From Fimenecus sp045543095 (GTDB taxonomy: Bacteria > Bacillota > Clostridia > Oscillospirales > Acutalibacteraceae), in assembly GCA_045543095.1 (NCBI GenBank), contig JAZQMC010000030.1, positions 1 through 46,792 on the forward strand: a DNA stretch of 46,792 nt, read 5' to 3'. Position 1 is the first letter of the stretch; each line of letters opens with the position of its first letter. The notes beneath the pieces were generated by a model. That model had not been told where the DNA came from and did not search any database. It saw only the letters and a program-made list of their open reading frames with translations. Shown here one piece after another: positions 22,771-31,239 of the stretch. The translations under genes were made by a program, and so were the position numbers.

Positions 22771-23826
22771 TTAATCTTCGTCGTCTGTGAACTGTGTGAG
22801 AGTTTTAAGACTGCCACTGTTCAAATCACGGATATCTTTAACACCATATTTCATCATTGCAAGACGAGTAAGACCAAGTCCGAATGCGAAACCTGTGTAT
22901 TCTTCTGGGTCAATTCCACCTGCTTTAAGTACCTCAGGGTGAATCATACCGCAAGGGCAAAGTTCAAGCCAACCACTGTGTTTACAAGAAGGACAACCTT
23001 CACCACCACAGATAAGACAAGAAATGTCAAGCTCGAAACCGGGTTCAACGAATGGGAAGAAGCCGGGACGAAGTCTTACTTTAATGTCCTTACGGAAAAC
23101 CTCTGAAAGCATTGTTTTCATAAAGTAAATAAGGTTAGAAATTGAAATATCCTTGTCAACCATAACGCCTTCCATCTGGAAGAATGTGTTTTCGTGACAA
23201 GCATCAGTAGCCTCGTTTCTGAAGCAACGACCGGGGAAAATAGCCTTGATTGGCATACCGTCGTTGATAAGTGCATCCTTATACTTTTTATAAATAGCAT
23301 TCTGTGCTGCTGATGTGTGAGATTTTAACAACTGACCATTATCAAGGTAATATGTGTCCTGCATATCACGAGCAGGGTGGTCCTTTGGAATATTAAGTGC
23401 CTCAAAGCATTCATAGTCAGTAACGATTTCTGAATAGTCTTCAATATGGAAACCCATTGAACGGAAAACACTTTCACATTGACGCTGAACAAGTGTAATG
23501 GGGTGGTATGAACCACGAGTTAAGTTAGCAGGAACGGAAATATCGAAAATTGGTGTGCTTTCGATTTCTTTTTTGAGTTCAAGGTCCTTAAGTTCCTGAC
23601 TTTTTTCTGCAATTTTCTGTTCAACGAATGCACGAACTTCGTTGACAATCTGACCCATAACAGGTCTTTCTTCTGCTGATAATGAACCCATCATTTTAAG
23701 TAATGATGTAAGTTCACCTTTTTTACCAAGCACTTGAACTCTGAATTCTTCAAGTTGACTCTGCTCAGTAAAAGTGCTGAGTTCAGCTTCCGCGCGAGCA
23801 CGGATAGCTTCAAGTTTTTCTCTCAT
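22771..23826 (-). CDS. pheS: Phenylalanine-tRNA ligase alpha subunit
   Basis: A 351-aa class II synthetase subunit of normal length. N-terminal coiled coil (residues about 1-85), motif 2 region FPGRCFRNEATDACHENTFFQ and motif 3 GFAFGLGLTRLAMMKYG. A CLICGGEGCPSC zinc-like cluster lies near residue 275, a feature present in some PheS lineages but not in the E. coli enzyme. It forms phenylalanyl-tRNA with PheT. AAAGGA precedes the ATG; a T-box leader of about 250 nt lies upstream. Confidence 0.98.
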   Translation of the reverse strand: MREKLEAIRARAEAELSTFTEQSQLEEFRVQVLGKKGELTSLLKMMGSLSAEERPVMGQIVNEVRAFVEQKIAEKSQELKDLELKKEIESTPIFDISVPANLTRGSYHPITLVQRQCESVFRSMGFHIEDYSEIVTDYECFEALNIPKDHPARDMQDTYYLDNGQLLKSHTSAAQNAIYKKYKDALINDGMPIKAIFPGRCFRNEATDACHENTFFQMEGVMVDKDISISNLIYFMKTMLSEVFRKDIKVRLRPGFFPFVEPGFELDISCLICGGEGCPSCKHSGWLELCPCGMIHPEVLKAGGIDPEEYTGFAFGLGLTRLAMMKYGVKDIRDLNSGSLKTLTQFTDDED

Positions 23827-23868
23827 AATCTCAATCCTTTTCTATTATATGTTCGGAAAAATGGGAAC

Positions 23869-24124
23869 AAAAAAATCCCACACTCCAAAAGAGCATGGGA
23901 CGAATAAAAATCCGCGGTACCACCCAAATTTTAGCAAAAAGCTAACACTTTCCGTGTTCAATAACGAGAACAAACCGTTGCCGTCTAATTGTTGCCTTTC
24001 AACAGCACCGCTCCAAAGTGAACTTCAATTAAGATTTCGTTCTATTGTGCTTTCAGCCACGGCACAACTCTCTGAAAGAAGTAATTTCTTAACCTACTCT
24101 CTTTATCAACGCGTTTTCAATATC
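23869..24124 (-). promoter_or_regulatory. T-box leader of pheST, Phe specifier TTC
   Basis: Minus-strand transcript leader. It has the T-box sequence GGGTGGTACCGCGG (23912-23925), followed by the terminator CCCATGCTC/GAGTGTGGG and a T run (to 23869). In Stem I, TTC (plus-strand gaa at 24020-24022) is followed by ACTTTGGAGC and is the likely specifier codon for phenylalanine. Uncharged tRNA-Phe binding would favour the antiterminator and expression of pheST. Confidence 0.93.
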
Positions 24125-24130
24125 CAAAAC

Positions 24131-24159
24131 ATTATATCAAAAGAGTAAATTTAAGTCAA
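24131..24159 (-). promoter_or_regulatory. Promoter of the pheST T-box transcript
   Basis: Minus-strand TTGACT (24154-24159), 17-nt spacer, TATAAT (24131-24136). Confidence 0.88.
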
Positions 24160-24189
24160 GTATAAAATTGAATTCAAAATGCAAAATAT

Positions 24190-24340
24190 TCATTTGCAAA
24201 TTGGGAGTTTGTCTAAATGCAAAATGTAAAATGCAAAGTGCAAAATTAAGGGTCTGCGACGCAATTTTGTATTATAACCAATATGGTCGGTTTTAACGAG
24301 ATGTAAAATTAAAAAGAACCCGACAAATTCAAATTTGTAA
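24190..24340. repeat. Dispersed repeat, inverted relative to the 11.4-11.6 kb copy
   Basis: Read on the minus strand it contains ACAAATTTGAATTTGTCG (24321-24338), then about 70 nt of unrelated sequence, then GTCGCAGACCCTTAATTTTG and the TTTGCATTTTACATTTTGCA tract (about 24212-24262), then GACAAACTCCCAATTTGCA. The order matches 11419-11630, but the REP-like palindrome in the middle is replaced by other sequence. No gene is visible in 24160-24359. Confidence 0.72.
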
Positions 24341-24359
24341 ATTTCCTTAAATTCCTCTG

Positions 24360-24416
24360 TTGACAAACGAATTTTCTCGTGCTATAATACATTTAACATT
24401 TAAGTTAAATGTTAAA
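24360..24416 (+). promoter_or_regulatory. sdpR promoter with a perfect 25-bp palindromic operator
   Basis: TTGACA (24360-24365), 17-nt spacer, TATAAT (24383-24388). The initiation region carries a perfect dyad TTTAACATTTAA (24392-24403) / TTAAATGTTAAA (24405-24416) around a single G, ending at the ribosome site. This is the expected autoregulatory site of the SdpR repressor just downstream. Confidence 0.9.
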
Positions 24417-24427
24417 GGAGTGAACTT

Positions 24428-24703
24428 ATGGGAATTCAAAACACTTTAAAAGCCCTGTCAGACCCAGTCCGCAGAGAAATACTCAATATGTTAAAAAGCG
24501 GTCAGATGACAGCGGGGGAAATAACCGAAAAATTTGATATTACAGGTGCGGCAATATCACGACATCTCTCCGTGCTTAAAGAAGCCGACCTTGTTCGTGA
24601 TAAAAGGGACGGAAAATTCATAATCTATGAATTGAACGCATCCGTCCTTGAAGAAATTATGCTTTGGATAAAAGATTTGAAAGGTGATGAAGAAAATGAT
24701 TAA
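24428..24703 (+). CDS. sdpR: Autorepressor of SdpR type (ArsR-fold)
   Basis: A 91-aa winged-helix protein: LSDPVRREILNMLKSGQMT, then the recognition helix in FDITGAAISRHLSVLKEADLV and the wing DKRDGKFIIYELN. It lacks the metal-site cysteines of ArsR/SmtB proteins. In B. subtilis SdpR represses sdpRI and is sequestered at the membrane by SdpI when the SdpC toxin is present; the same gene pair is here but no SdpC-like toxin is seen in this window. AAAGGAG precedes the ATG; it overlaps the sdpI reading frame by 8 nt. Confidence 0.92.
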   Translation: MGIQNTLKALSDPVRREILNMLKSGQMTAGEITEKFDITGAAISRHLSVLKEADLVRDKRDGKFIIYELNASVLEEIMLWIKDLKGDEEND

Positions 24704-25331
24704 GAAGAATTTACCAAAACTTATAATCACATCATTGATAACGCTCATACCAATAGTTATTGGTCTTATTTTGTGGGATAAGTTGCCCGCCCAAGTTCCA
24801 GTGCATTGGAATATTAATGGCGATGTTGATGATTATACCACTAAAACACAAGCAGTATTTGTGATGCCATTAGTGTTGGTTGCATTTCATTGGATTTGTG
24901 TTGTTGGAACAAGCCTTGACCCTAAAAAGCAGAATATCAATGATAAAATGTTTACACTCGTTTTGTGGATTATTCCGGTTATATCGTTGCTTTGCAACTC
25001 AATGGTTTATGCAACAGCCCTCGGTCATAAGATAAATGTTGAAATAATTATGCCACTTTTTATGGGTGCATTGTTTATTGTAATCGGCAACTATTTTCCA
25101 AAATGCAAGCAGAGTTACACAGTGGGTATTAAAATTCCTTGGACTCTCAATGATGAAGAAAACTGGAATAAAACACACCGCATGGCAGGCTTTCTCTGGG
25201 TAATCGGTGGTATTGTAATAATGGCAACAGCATTTTTGAGAGTGTTCTGGCTTTTCTTTGTTGTGCTTATACCAATGGTGATTGTTCCGTTCGTTTATTC
25301 CTATCTTATCTACAAAAAGAAAACTGAATAA
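24696..25331 (+). CDS. sdpI: SdpI-family membrane protein (DUF1648)
   Basis: A 211-aa integral membrane protein. The DUF1648 signature LPAQVPVHWNINGDVDDY follows the first helix, with about six hydrophobic segments and the later SYTVGIKIPWTLNDEENWNKTHRMAGF motif of SdpI. In B. subtilis SdpI gives immunity to the SdpC killing factor and signals to SdpR. Start ATG 24696 is chosen because AAGGTGA is suitably placed before it, whereas the GTG 24684 and ATG 24687 overlap that site. It overlaps sdpR, indicating translational coupling. Confidence 0.93.
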   Translation: MIKKNLPKLIITSLITLIPIVIGLILWDKLPAQVPVHWNINGDVDDYTTKTQAVFVMPLVLVAFHWICVVGTSLDPKKQNINDKMFTLVLWIIPVISLLCNSMVYATALGHKINVEIIMPLFMGALFIVIGNYFPKCKQSYTVGIKIPWTLNDEENWNKTHRMAGFLWVIGGIVIMATAFLRVFWLFFVVLIPMVIVPFVYSYLIYKKKTE

Positions 25332-25342
25332 GATTAAGGGCG

Positions 25343-25371
25343 TTGTATTTCTTTAGTATTTGTATTATGAT
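25343..25371 (+). promoter_or_regulatory. Promoter of the GH29 gene
   Basis: TTGTAT (25343-25348), 17-nt spacer, TATGAT (25366-25371), 45 nt before the chosen start. Confidence 0.6.
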
Positions 25372-25416
25372 ATGTTCATAACTTTAAATGAAAATGGAAA
25401 AACTTGGGGTGTAAAA

Positions 25417-26892
25417 ATGACAACACAGGAATACTTGACTCTTATTGATGAAGTAAATGAAAAAGGAAAATATAAGGCTGATTGGTCTTCGCTTGCACAT
25501 CACAAAGTGCCTGATTGGTATATGCACGATAAATTAGGTGTATTTATCCATTGGGGAGTTTATAGTGTACCGGCTTTTGGCTGTGAATGGTATTCAAGAG
25601 GTATGTATGATAAAAACTGCCGTGATTTTGAACACCACAGAAAAACTTACGGTGAGCACAAGGATTTCGGATATAAAGACTTTATTCCTATGTTCAAGGC
25701 AGAAAAGTTTGATGCTTCAGAATGGGTTTCTCTTTTCAAAAAAGCAGGTATGAAATATGTTATGCCTGTAGCCGAGCATCACGACGGATTTGCTATGTAT
25801 GATACAGAATTCAACCGTTGGAATGCGAAAGAAATGGGCCCTTGCCGAGATGTTGTTGGTGAGCTTAAAGCAGAATGTGAAAAACAAGGGCTTACCCTTT
25901 GTGCATCAACACACCGTGCAGAGCATTATTTCTTTATGAATACGGGCAGACTTTGCGACAGTGATGTAAATGATGATAATTATCGTGATTTCTATGGTCC
26001 TGCCGTATATTGTGAAGAATTTGACCCTGCTGTTATACACACCACAACGGCAGACACGTATTCAATCGGTGCAAGCAAGGAATGGCTTGAAGACTGGCTT
26101 GTGCGTACTTGCGAGTTGATTGACAAATATCAACCATCAGTACTTTATTTTGACTGGTGGATTCACAATCACAGCTTTAAACCATATCTTAAAAAACTCG
26201 CCGCATATTATTACAACCGTGCAGACGAATGGGGCAAAGAGGTTACAATCAACTATAAGCACGAAGCATTCCCACCAACTGTTGCCACATTTGATGTTGA
26301 GCGTGGTGCATTAACAGGCATTTCGCCGCTTTATTGGCAGACCGATACTGCAATCGGCAAAGGCTCTTGGGGTTACAGGAAAGATAACGAGTATAAGAGT
26401 GCAAGGCAGGTTATCTGTGACCTTGTTGACATTGTTTCTAAAAATGGTAACTTGCTTATCAACATTGGTCCAAAGCCCGACGGTACAATTACTGACGAAG
26501 AAACAGAAGTTCTTCTCACAATGGGTGAGTGGCTCGAAACAAATGGCGAAGGTATTTACGGCACAACCTTCTGGAAACAATTCGGCGAAGGTAAAGTAAA
26601 TGCCAAAGATGGTTTCTTCCAAGACGGCGACGAAAAGAAATTCACAAATAAGGATTTCCGCTTTACATATAAAAACGGTTATCTTTATGTATTCCAGATG
26701 CGTCCGTCAAAAACCGTTAAAATTAAGACGCTTTGTAAACATAACCCCCACGATTACTTGATTGAAAGCGTAGAATTACTTGGTAGCGACGAAAAAATCA
26801 ACTACACAAGGGATGAAAAAGCACTCACAATCAAACTCAAAGGCGAATTCAAAACCGATTTGCCAATCTGTTTTAAAATCTCAATTGGGTAA
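25417..26892 (+). CDS. Alpha-L-fucosidase (GH29), cytoplasmic
   Basis: A 491-aa GH29 enzyme of usual length. Signature elements are WYMHDKLGVFIHWGVYSVP, then AGMKYVMPVAEHHDGFAMYD, and LYFDWWIHN with the catalytic nucleophile Asp246; NGNLLINIGPKPDGTI marks the end of the barrel. The C-terminal 110 residues are a beta domain (FRFTYKNGYLYVFQMRPS). It would release alpha-L-fucose from glycans such as mucin or milk oligosaccharides. ATG 25417 is preceded by GGGGTG; the longer frame from 25360 lies in the promoter region. No signal peptide, so it probably acts on imported oligosaccharides. Confidence 0.93.
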   Translation: MTTQEYLTLIDEVNEKGKYKADWSSLAHHKVPDWYMHDKLGVFIHWGVYSVPAFGCEWYSRGMYDKNCRDFEHHRKTYGEHKDFGYKDFIPMFKAEKFDASEWVSLFKKAGMKYVMPVAEHHDGFAMYDTEFNRWNAKEMGPCRDVVGELKAECEKQGLTLCASTHRAEHYFFMNTGRLCDSDVNDDNYRDFYGPAVYCEEFDPAVIHTTTADTYSIGASKEWLEDWLVRTCELIDKYQPSVLYFDWWIHNHSFKPYLKKLAAYYYNRADEWGKEVTINYKHEAFPPTVATFDVERGALTGISPLYWQTDTAIGKGSWGYRKDNEYKSARQVICDLVDIVSKNGNLLINIGPKPDGTITDEETEVLLTMGEWLETNGEGIYGTTFWKQFGEGKVNAKDGFFQDGDEKKFTNKDFRFTYKNGYLYVFQMRPSKTVKIKTLCKHNPHDYLIESVELLGSDEKINYTRDEKALTIKLKGEFKTDLPICFKISIG

Positions 26893-26895
26893 ACT

Positions 26896-26933
26896 AAAAA
26901 CCTGAATGTCTGCATAAGATGTTCAGGTTTTTT
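26896..26933 (+). terminator. Terminator of the fucosidase gene
   Basis: Stem AAAAACCTGAA (26896-26906) / TTCAGGTTTTT (26922-26932), T run. Confidence 0.9.
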
Positions 26934-26954
26934 GGAAAAATTTGCATTTTTTAC

Positions 26955-27041
26955 TTGACTTTTTATAAAAAGTCGTGTATGATTATTATGGTTAGCAATG
27001 GCTAACAAAATTTTTAAAGAAAAATGTTAGCTTACGCTAAA
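26955..27041 (+). promoter_or_regulatory. feo promoter with two DtxR/IdeR-like dyads
   Basis: TTGACT (26955-26960), 17-nt spacer, TATGAT (26978-26983). Just downstream are GTTAGCAATGGCTAAC (26991-27006) and GTTAGCTTACGCTAAA (27026-27041), TTAGC/GCTAA dyads resembling DtxR-family iron-repressor sites (TTAGGnnnnCCTAA type). Placement over the initiation region of feoA suggests iron-dependent repression. Confidence 0.72.
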
Positions 27042-27065
27042 ATTATGCAACTTTAAGGTGATAAT

Positions 27066-27278
27066 ATGACTTTGAAAAATGCACAAGAAGGAATTGAATA
27101 TATTATCAAAGACATCGTGACAAACGACGAAGAGCTTGACTCATTTCTCTTTTCACTTGGTTGTTATGCAGGTGAACCTATAACGGTGATTTCACACAAA
27201 AAAGGCGGTTGCGTTGTTTCGATTAAAGATTCAAGATATAGTATTGATAATCAGTTGGCAATGGCAATATCTATTTAA
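27066..27278 (+). CDS. feoA: Ferrous iron transport accessory protein FeoA
   Basis: A 70-aa SH3-like FeoA-domain protein: MTLKNAQEGIEYIIKDI then SLGCYAGEPITVISHKKGGCVVSI and DSRYSIDNQLAMAI, the typical strand pattern with a Gly-rich turn. FeoA is a small cytoplasmic partner of FeoB. AAGGTGATAAT precedes the ATG. It is the first gene under a promoter with two iron-regulator-like dyads and precedes feoB by 100 nt, in which a third dyad occurs. Confidence 0.9.
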   Translation: MTLKNAQEGIEYIIKDIVTNDEELDSFLFSLGCYAGEPITVISHKKGGCVVSIKDSRYSIDNQLAMAISI

Positions 27279-27315
27279 AAGGGTATTGTTGGCTGACTGT
27301 AATATTTGCAAATCA

Positions 27316-27331
27316 GTTAGCATATACTAAC
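27316..27331 (+). promoter_or_regulatory. Third DtxR-like dyad, between feoA and feoB
   Basis: GTTAGCATATACTAAC, matching the two dyads upstream of feoA at the outer GTTAG and CTAA positions, 48 nt before feoB. Confidence 0.55.
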
Positions 27332-27378
27332 AAAACGGCAAAAAATCGAGTTTACAAAACTCAGGAGGAAAAAGATTT

Positions 27379-29382
27379 ATGAGAATTGCCCTCGCAGGTA
27401 ATCCTAACAGCGGTAAAACAACAATGTATAATGCTCTTACCGGCAAAAATGAAAAAGTCGGCAACTGGGCGGGCGTTACCGTTGATAAGAAAGAAAGTGC
27501 AATTAAAAAGAGCATTTATGACGGAGGTCACGAACTTATCGCAGTTGACCTTCCCGGTGCATATTCAATGTCACCATTTACTGTAGAAGAAAGTGTCACA
27601 AGAGATTACATACAAAATCAAAAACCCGATGTAATTATCAACATTGTTGATGCTACTAATTTAAGCCGTAGCCTTTTCTTCACAACTCAGCTTTTAGAGT
27701 TGGGTGTACCCGTTGTGGTGGCACTTAATAAGAGTGATATTAACGAGAAGAAAAAGACTGTAATCAATGTTGAGGCATTGAGCAAAGCCCTTAATTGCCC
27801 CGTAATTGAAACAGTTTCAACATCTGCAGATGGTCTTAAAGAAGTAGTTATTTCTGCGGTTGAACTTTATGGTAGAGGTCAAAGAGCTCCCTATGTTCAG
27901 GGCATAATTGATATGAACGATAAGAAATCTGTTTTTCAGGCAGATAAAAAACGTTATAAATTTGTAAACGGAATAGTAAAAGCAGTTGAAACCCGCAGAA
28001 TTCTCACCCGGATGAGAAATTCGCAGGATAAAATTGACGATATTCTTACAAATAAGTGGTTTGGACTTCCTATCTTTGCAGTTGTTATGTTCCTTGTCTT
28101 TTGGATTTCACAAGCAGGACCGGGTGTTTGGATTGCCGATTGGCTTACAGGTGTTCTTGAGAATTTTAAGGATTGGATTGCAACATTTTTCGAGAATGCA
28201 AACCCATTACTTTCAGCACTTTTGGTAGACGGTGTAATCGGCGGTGCAATCGCAGTTATCGGATTCTTGCCACTTGTTATGGTAATGTATTTCCTTATAG
28301 CACTTCTTGAAGATTGTGGATATATGGCTCGTGCATCAGTTGTTCTTGACCCGATTTTTAAGAGGGTGGGCTTAAGCGGTAAATCAATTATCCCCTTTGT
28401 AATCGGTACAGGCTGTGCAATTCCCGGTGTTATGGCTTGCCGAACAATCAGAAATGAGCGTGAACGCAGAGCAACAGCTATGCTTGCACCATTTATGCCT
28501 TGCGGTGCAAAACTTCCCGTAATTTCACTTTTTGCGGGTGCATTTTTTGAAGATGCAACTTGGGTTGGACCTTTAATGTATTTTGTAGGTATTGTCATTA
28601 TTTTCTTCGGTGCACTTCTTGTAAATAAAATTACAGGTAATAAGGCTAAAAAATCATTCTTTATTATCGAACTTCCCGAATATAAAGCTCCATCACTTAA
28701 ACGTGCATTTTTCTCAATGTGTCAGCGTGGCTGGGCTTATGTGGTTAAAGCGGCAACAATTATTCTTCTTTGCAATACTGCAGTTCAAATTATGCAGTCA
28801 TTCACATGGCAGTTTACGGTTGCCGAAAGTGCCGACCAATCAATTCTAGCTTCAATAGCAGGGCCATTTGCATACATACTCGTTCCCGTGGTTGGTGTAC
28901 TCTCATGGCAGCTTGCCGCAGCGGCGGTAACAGGCTTTATCGCAAAAGAAAATGTTGTGGGCACATTGGCAGTTTGCTTTGTAGGGCTTGAAAATCTTAT
29001 TGATACAGAAGAACTCTCTCTTTTAGAGGGCGTAGGTGCAGAGGTTGGCGAAGTAATGGCGATTACCAAGGTTGCGGCACTTGCATATCTTATGTTTAAT
29101 CTTTATACTCCACCTTGCTTTGCGGCAATCGGTGCTATGAACTCTGAAATGAAGAGTGCAAAATGGTTCTGGGCGGGTATCGGACTTCAACTCGGTACAG
29201 GCTTTACAGTAAGTTATCTTGTGTATCAGATTGGCACACTCATCACAACAGGTAGTTTCGGTGCAGGATTCTTATATGGTCTTATAGCAGTTGCGGTGTT
29301 TGTTGCAATTCTTACAGTACTCTGTATCCGCGGAAACAGTAAAATCAAAGAAGTAAAAAGAGAAACAATTAAAAGCAGATAA
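27379..29382 (+). CDS. feoB: Ferrous iron transport protein B
   Basis: A 667-aa FeoB. N-terminal G domain with G1 GNPNSGKT (residues 8-15), G3 DLPGAY and G4 NKSD; then a linker and a polytopic membrane region with gating-helix motifs FLPLVMVMYFLIALLEDCGY, IPFVIGTGCAIPGVMA and MPCGAKLPV. It imports Fe(II), with GTP hydrolysis regulating the channel. AGGAGG lies upstream of the ATG. Cotranscribed with feoA and a small Cys-rich membrane protein. On the short side for FeoB but all core regions are present. Confidence 0.97.
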   Translation: MRIALAGNPNSGKTTMYNALTGKNEKVGNWAGVTVDKKESAIKKSIYDGGHELIAVDLPGAYSMSPFTVEESVTRDYIQNQKPDVIINIVDATNLSRSLFFTTQLLELGVPVVVALNKSDINEKKKTVINVEALSKALNCPVIETVSTSADGLKEVVISAVELYGRGQRAPYVQGIIDMNDKKSVFQADKKRYKFVNGIVKAVETRRILTRMRNSQDKIDDILTNKWFGLPIFAVVMFLVFWISQAGPGVWIADWLTGVLENFKDWIATFFENANPLLSALLVDGVIGGAIAVIGFLPLVMVMYFLIALLEDCGYMARASVVLDPIFKRVGLSGKSIIPFVIGTGCAIPGVMACRTIRNERERRATAMLAPFMPCGAKLPVISLFAGAFFEDATWVGPLMYFVGIVIIFFGALLVNKITGNKAKKSFFIIELPEYKAPSLKRAFFSMCQRGWAYVVKAATIILLCNTAVQIMQSFTWQFTVAESADQSILASIAGPFAYILVPVVGVLSWQLAAAAVTGFIAKENVVGTLAVCFVGLENLIDTEELSLLEGVGAEVGEVMAITKVAALAYLMFNLYTPPCFAAIGAMNSEMKSAKWFWAGIGLQLGTGFTVSYLVYQIGTLITTGSFGAGFLYGLIAVAVFVAILTVLCIRGNSKIKEVKRETIKSR

Positions 29383-29397
29383 AAGGAATTTAAAGTT

Positions 29398-29559
29398 ATG
29401 GAAGATTTTTTAGTTCTTGCAGTTTTAACAGTTGTTCTTGTTTCTGCAATCATTTATGTGGCAAGAGCCAAGAAAAAGGGTATAAAATGTGTTGGTTGCC
29501 CCAATGCGAAAAATTGCAGTAAAAATACCAAAAATGGTTCTTGCGGTTGTAATAGTTAA
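29398..29559 (+). CDS. FeoB-associated Cys-rich membrane protein
   Basis: A 53-aa protein 15 nt after feoB with AAAAGGA upstream of ATG. One N-terminal transmembrane helix (FLVLAVLTVVLVSAIIYVA), then a basic patch and a Cys-rich tail with KCVGCPNAKNC and GSCGC, six cysteines in all. This matches the small family found at the end of feo operons in Clostridia and some Proteobacteria (FeoC-like position). Role inferred: assist FeoB assembly or bind iron or Fe-S clusters. Confidence 0.88.
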   Translation: MEDFLVLAVLTVVLVSAIIYVARAKKKGIKCVGCPNAKNCSKNTKNGSCGCNS

Positions 29560-29565
29560 AAATTT

Positions 29566-29594
29566 TAGCGGGAGTTTTGCTCCCGCTATTTTTA
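29566..29594. terminator. Terminator of the feo operon
   Basis: TAGCGGGAG (29566-29574), 5-nt loop, CTCCCGCTA (29580-29588), T run. It overlaps the 3' end of the convergent PBP gene and may serve both. Confidence 0.9.
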
Positions 29595-31187
29595 TGCATT
29601 TAGGTTATATACTTTTTCCGCCAACTCTTTAAAAACAGGTGCACAGTCCACCGAACCTGAAATACCATCCTCTTTAAAAATTACTGCCACATATTTTTTA
29701 TCATTGACTGTAAAATATCCGCAAAACCATGTGTGATTTATTTCATTTCCGTTTTCATACCAACCGCTCTGTGCTGTTGCGGTTTTGCCGTGACACTCTG
29801 CAAATTCAGAATAGGCTTTTTTTGCATTACCGTTTGTAACAACGCTTTCTAAAATTCCGTCAAGTTTTTCTGCAGTGCTTTCACTTATAATTCGGCAAGC
29901 TTCGGGCAATTTTACCTTTTGAATTATATTTCCGTTTTTGTCAATAATGCCTTTCATAAGAGTGGGCGGGCGGTAATATCCGCCATTTGCAAAAACACAG
30001 TATGCCGTTGCCATTTGAACAGGGCTTATGAGTAATTCGCCCTGCCCAAAACAGATATTTGCCAATGCCTGTGGTGAAGTAATGCTTTCTGCTGTGGGCA
30101 GTTTTCCCGATTTAAGATACATATTGTCAGCCAGTTCCGTTGATTCACCAAACCCAAAATCACCGCATAACGATAATAGAGTTTCACTGCCGATTTTCTG
30201 TCCCAATGCAATGAAATATGTGTTGCACGAAACCTCCATAGCCCTTGTCATATCAACTGTACCGTGAGAGGTGGAGTCACTACAATTAAAAATAGTACCG
30301 TTTATTTCAATACTTCCTGTGCAGTTGTGAGTAAAATAAAGGTTATTCTCAATCCCCACCGTTGCCACAAAGGGCTTGAACACCGAGCCAACGCTGTAAG
30401 GCGTAGTTGCACGGTTTATAAAGGGCGAATTTGCGTCATTTAAGGCAGAAGATAAATCAAGTGGGTCAAATTCGGGTACAGAGGCACAAGCAAGAATTTC
30501 AGCAGTTTCGCTGTTCATAACCACAACTGAACCTTTGCCGATGTTGAAATTAGTGAGCACATCTTCTGCAATTTTTTGAATGTCTAAATCAATGGTCAAC
30601 TGAATACCTGCAGGGGAGAGATACCCGTTGTTTTGAGTTCTGATTTCTTCACCATAAAGAATGTGATTAAGAGCATCAACTCCCCATACCGCTCTTAATT
30701 CACCACTCTGTTGCAAGAGATAACTGTTATAAGCCTTTTCAAGCCCCATAACACCTTCGCCGTTTTCATCAAGATGCCCGATAAGGTGCACACAGGGTTG
30801 GTTGTGCGAATATCGGTTGGTTATCCCGATAGATTTAAGATGTGGCTCGTTATAGATTTGCGAAGTTGTCAGAATACTTGTTTTGCCCGCCGACATATTA
30901 TTATATATTTCTTCTTTTTCTTGGTCTGTAATGCTATGAGAAATGAGATTGAATGCATCTGTGGTGGGCAGACAAACTGTCAGATATTCCACCGAATTAT
31001 TCACAAGCCGTTTCATATTGCAATCATAAATCATACCGCGAGATGTCGAAAGCAGCACACTTCGTGTGTTTTTGCTTTGCGACGAGATTGAAGTTTCTGT
31101 ATCAATAATAATCAAAGCAAGATTCACAATCAGTAATCCAAAAACAGAAATCATAGCAAAAAATGAAATTGCAACTCTTTTGTGCAT
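29592..31187 (-). CDS. Class B penicillin-binding protein (PBP2/FtsI-like transpeptidase)
   Basis: A 531-aa transpeptidase. Residues 5-28 are a single membrane anchor. Dimerisation/pedestal region near residues 45-200 (TSRGMIYDCNMKRL). Catalytic motifs: SxxK as S268-V-F-K271, SxN as S320-C-N322, and K468-T-A470 where most PBPs have KTG. It would cross-link peptidoglycan in cell division or elongation. Length is short for a class B PBP with PASTA domains, and none is present. Gene starts right beside a terminator that closes the PAP2 unit. Confidence 0.93.
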   Translation of the reverse strand: MHKRVAISFFAMISVFGLLIVNLALIIIDTETSISSQSKNTRSVLLSTSRGMIYDCNMKRLVNNSVEYLTVCLPTTDAFNLISHSITDQEKEEIYNNMSAGKTSILTTSQIYNEPHLKSIGITNRYSHNQPCVHLIGHLDENGEGVMGLEKAYNSYLLQQSGELRAVWGVDALNHILYGEEIRTQNNGYLSPAGIQLTIDLDIQKIAEDVLTNFNIGKGSVVVMNSETAEILACASVPEFDPLDLSSALNDANSPFINRATTPYSVGSVFKPFVATVGIENNLYFTHNCTGSIEINGTIFNCSDSTSHGTVDMTRAMEVSCNTYFIALGQKIGSETLLSLCGDFGFGESTELADNMYLKSGKLPTAESITSPQALANICFGQGELLISPVQMATAYCVFANGGYYRPPTLMKGIIDKNGNIIQKVKLPEACRIISESTAEKLDGILESVVTNGNAKKAYSEFAECHGKTATAQSGWYENGNEINHTWFCGYFTVNDKKYVAVIFKEDGISGSVDCAPVFKELAEKVYNLNA

Positions 31188-31223
31188 AAAAAATCACCCG
31201 TGTAGAGTTTTGACACAGGTGAT
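31187..31223 (-). terminator. Terminator between PAP2 gene and PBP gene
   Basis: An 11-bp stem (31193-31203 with 31213-31223) with T run on the minus strand (31188-31193). It overlaps the PBP start region. Confidence 0.85.
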
Positions 31224-31239
31224 TGATTTTATTATGTAT

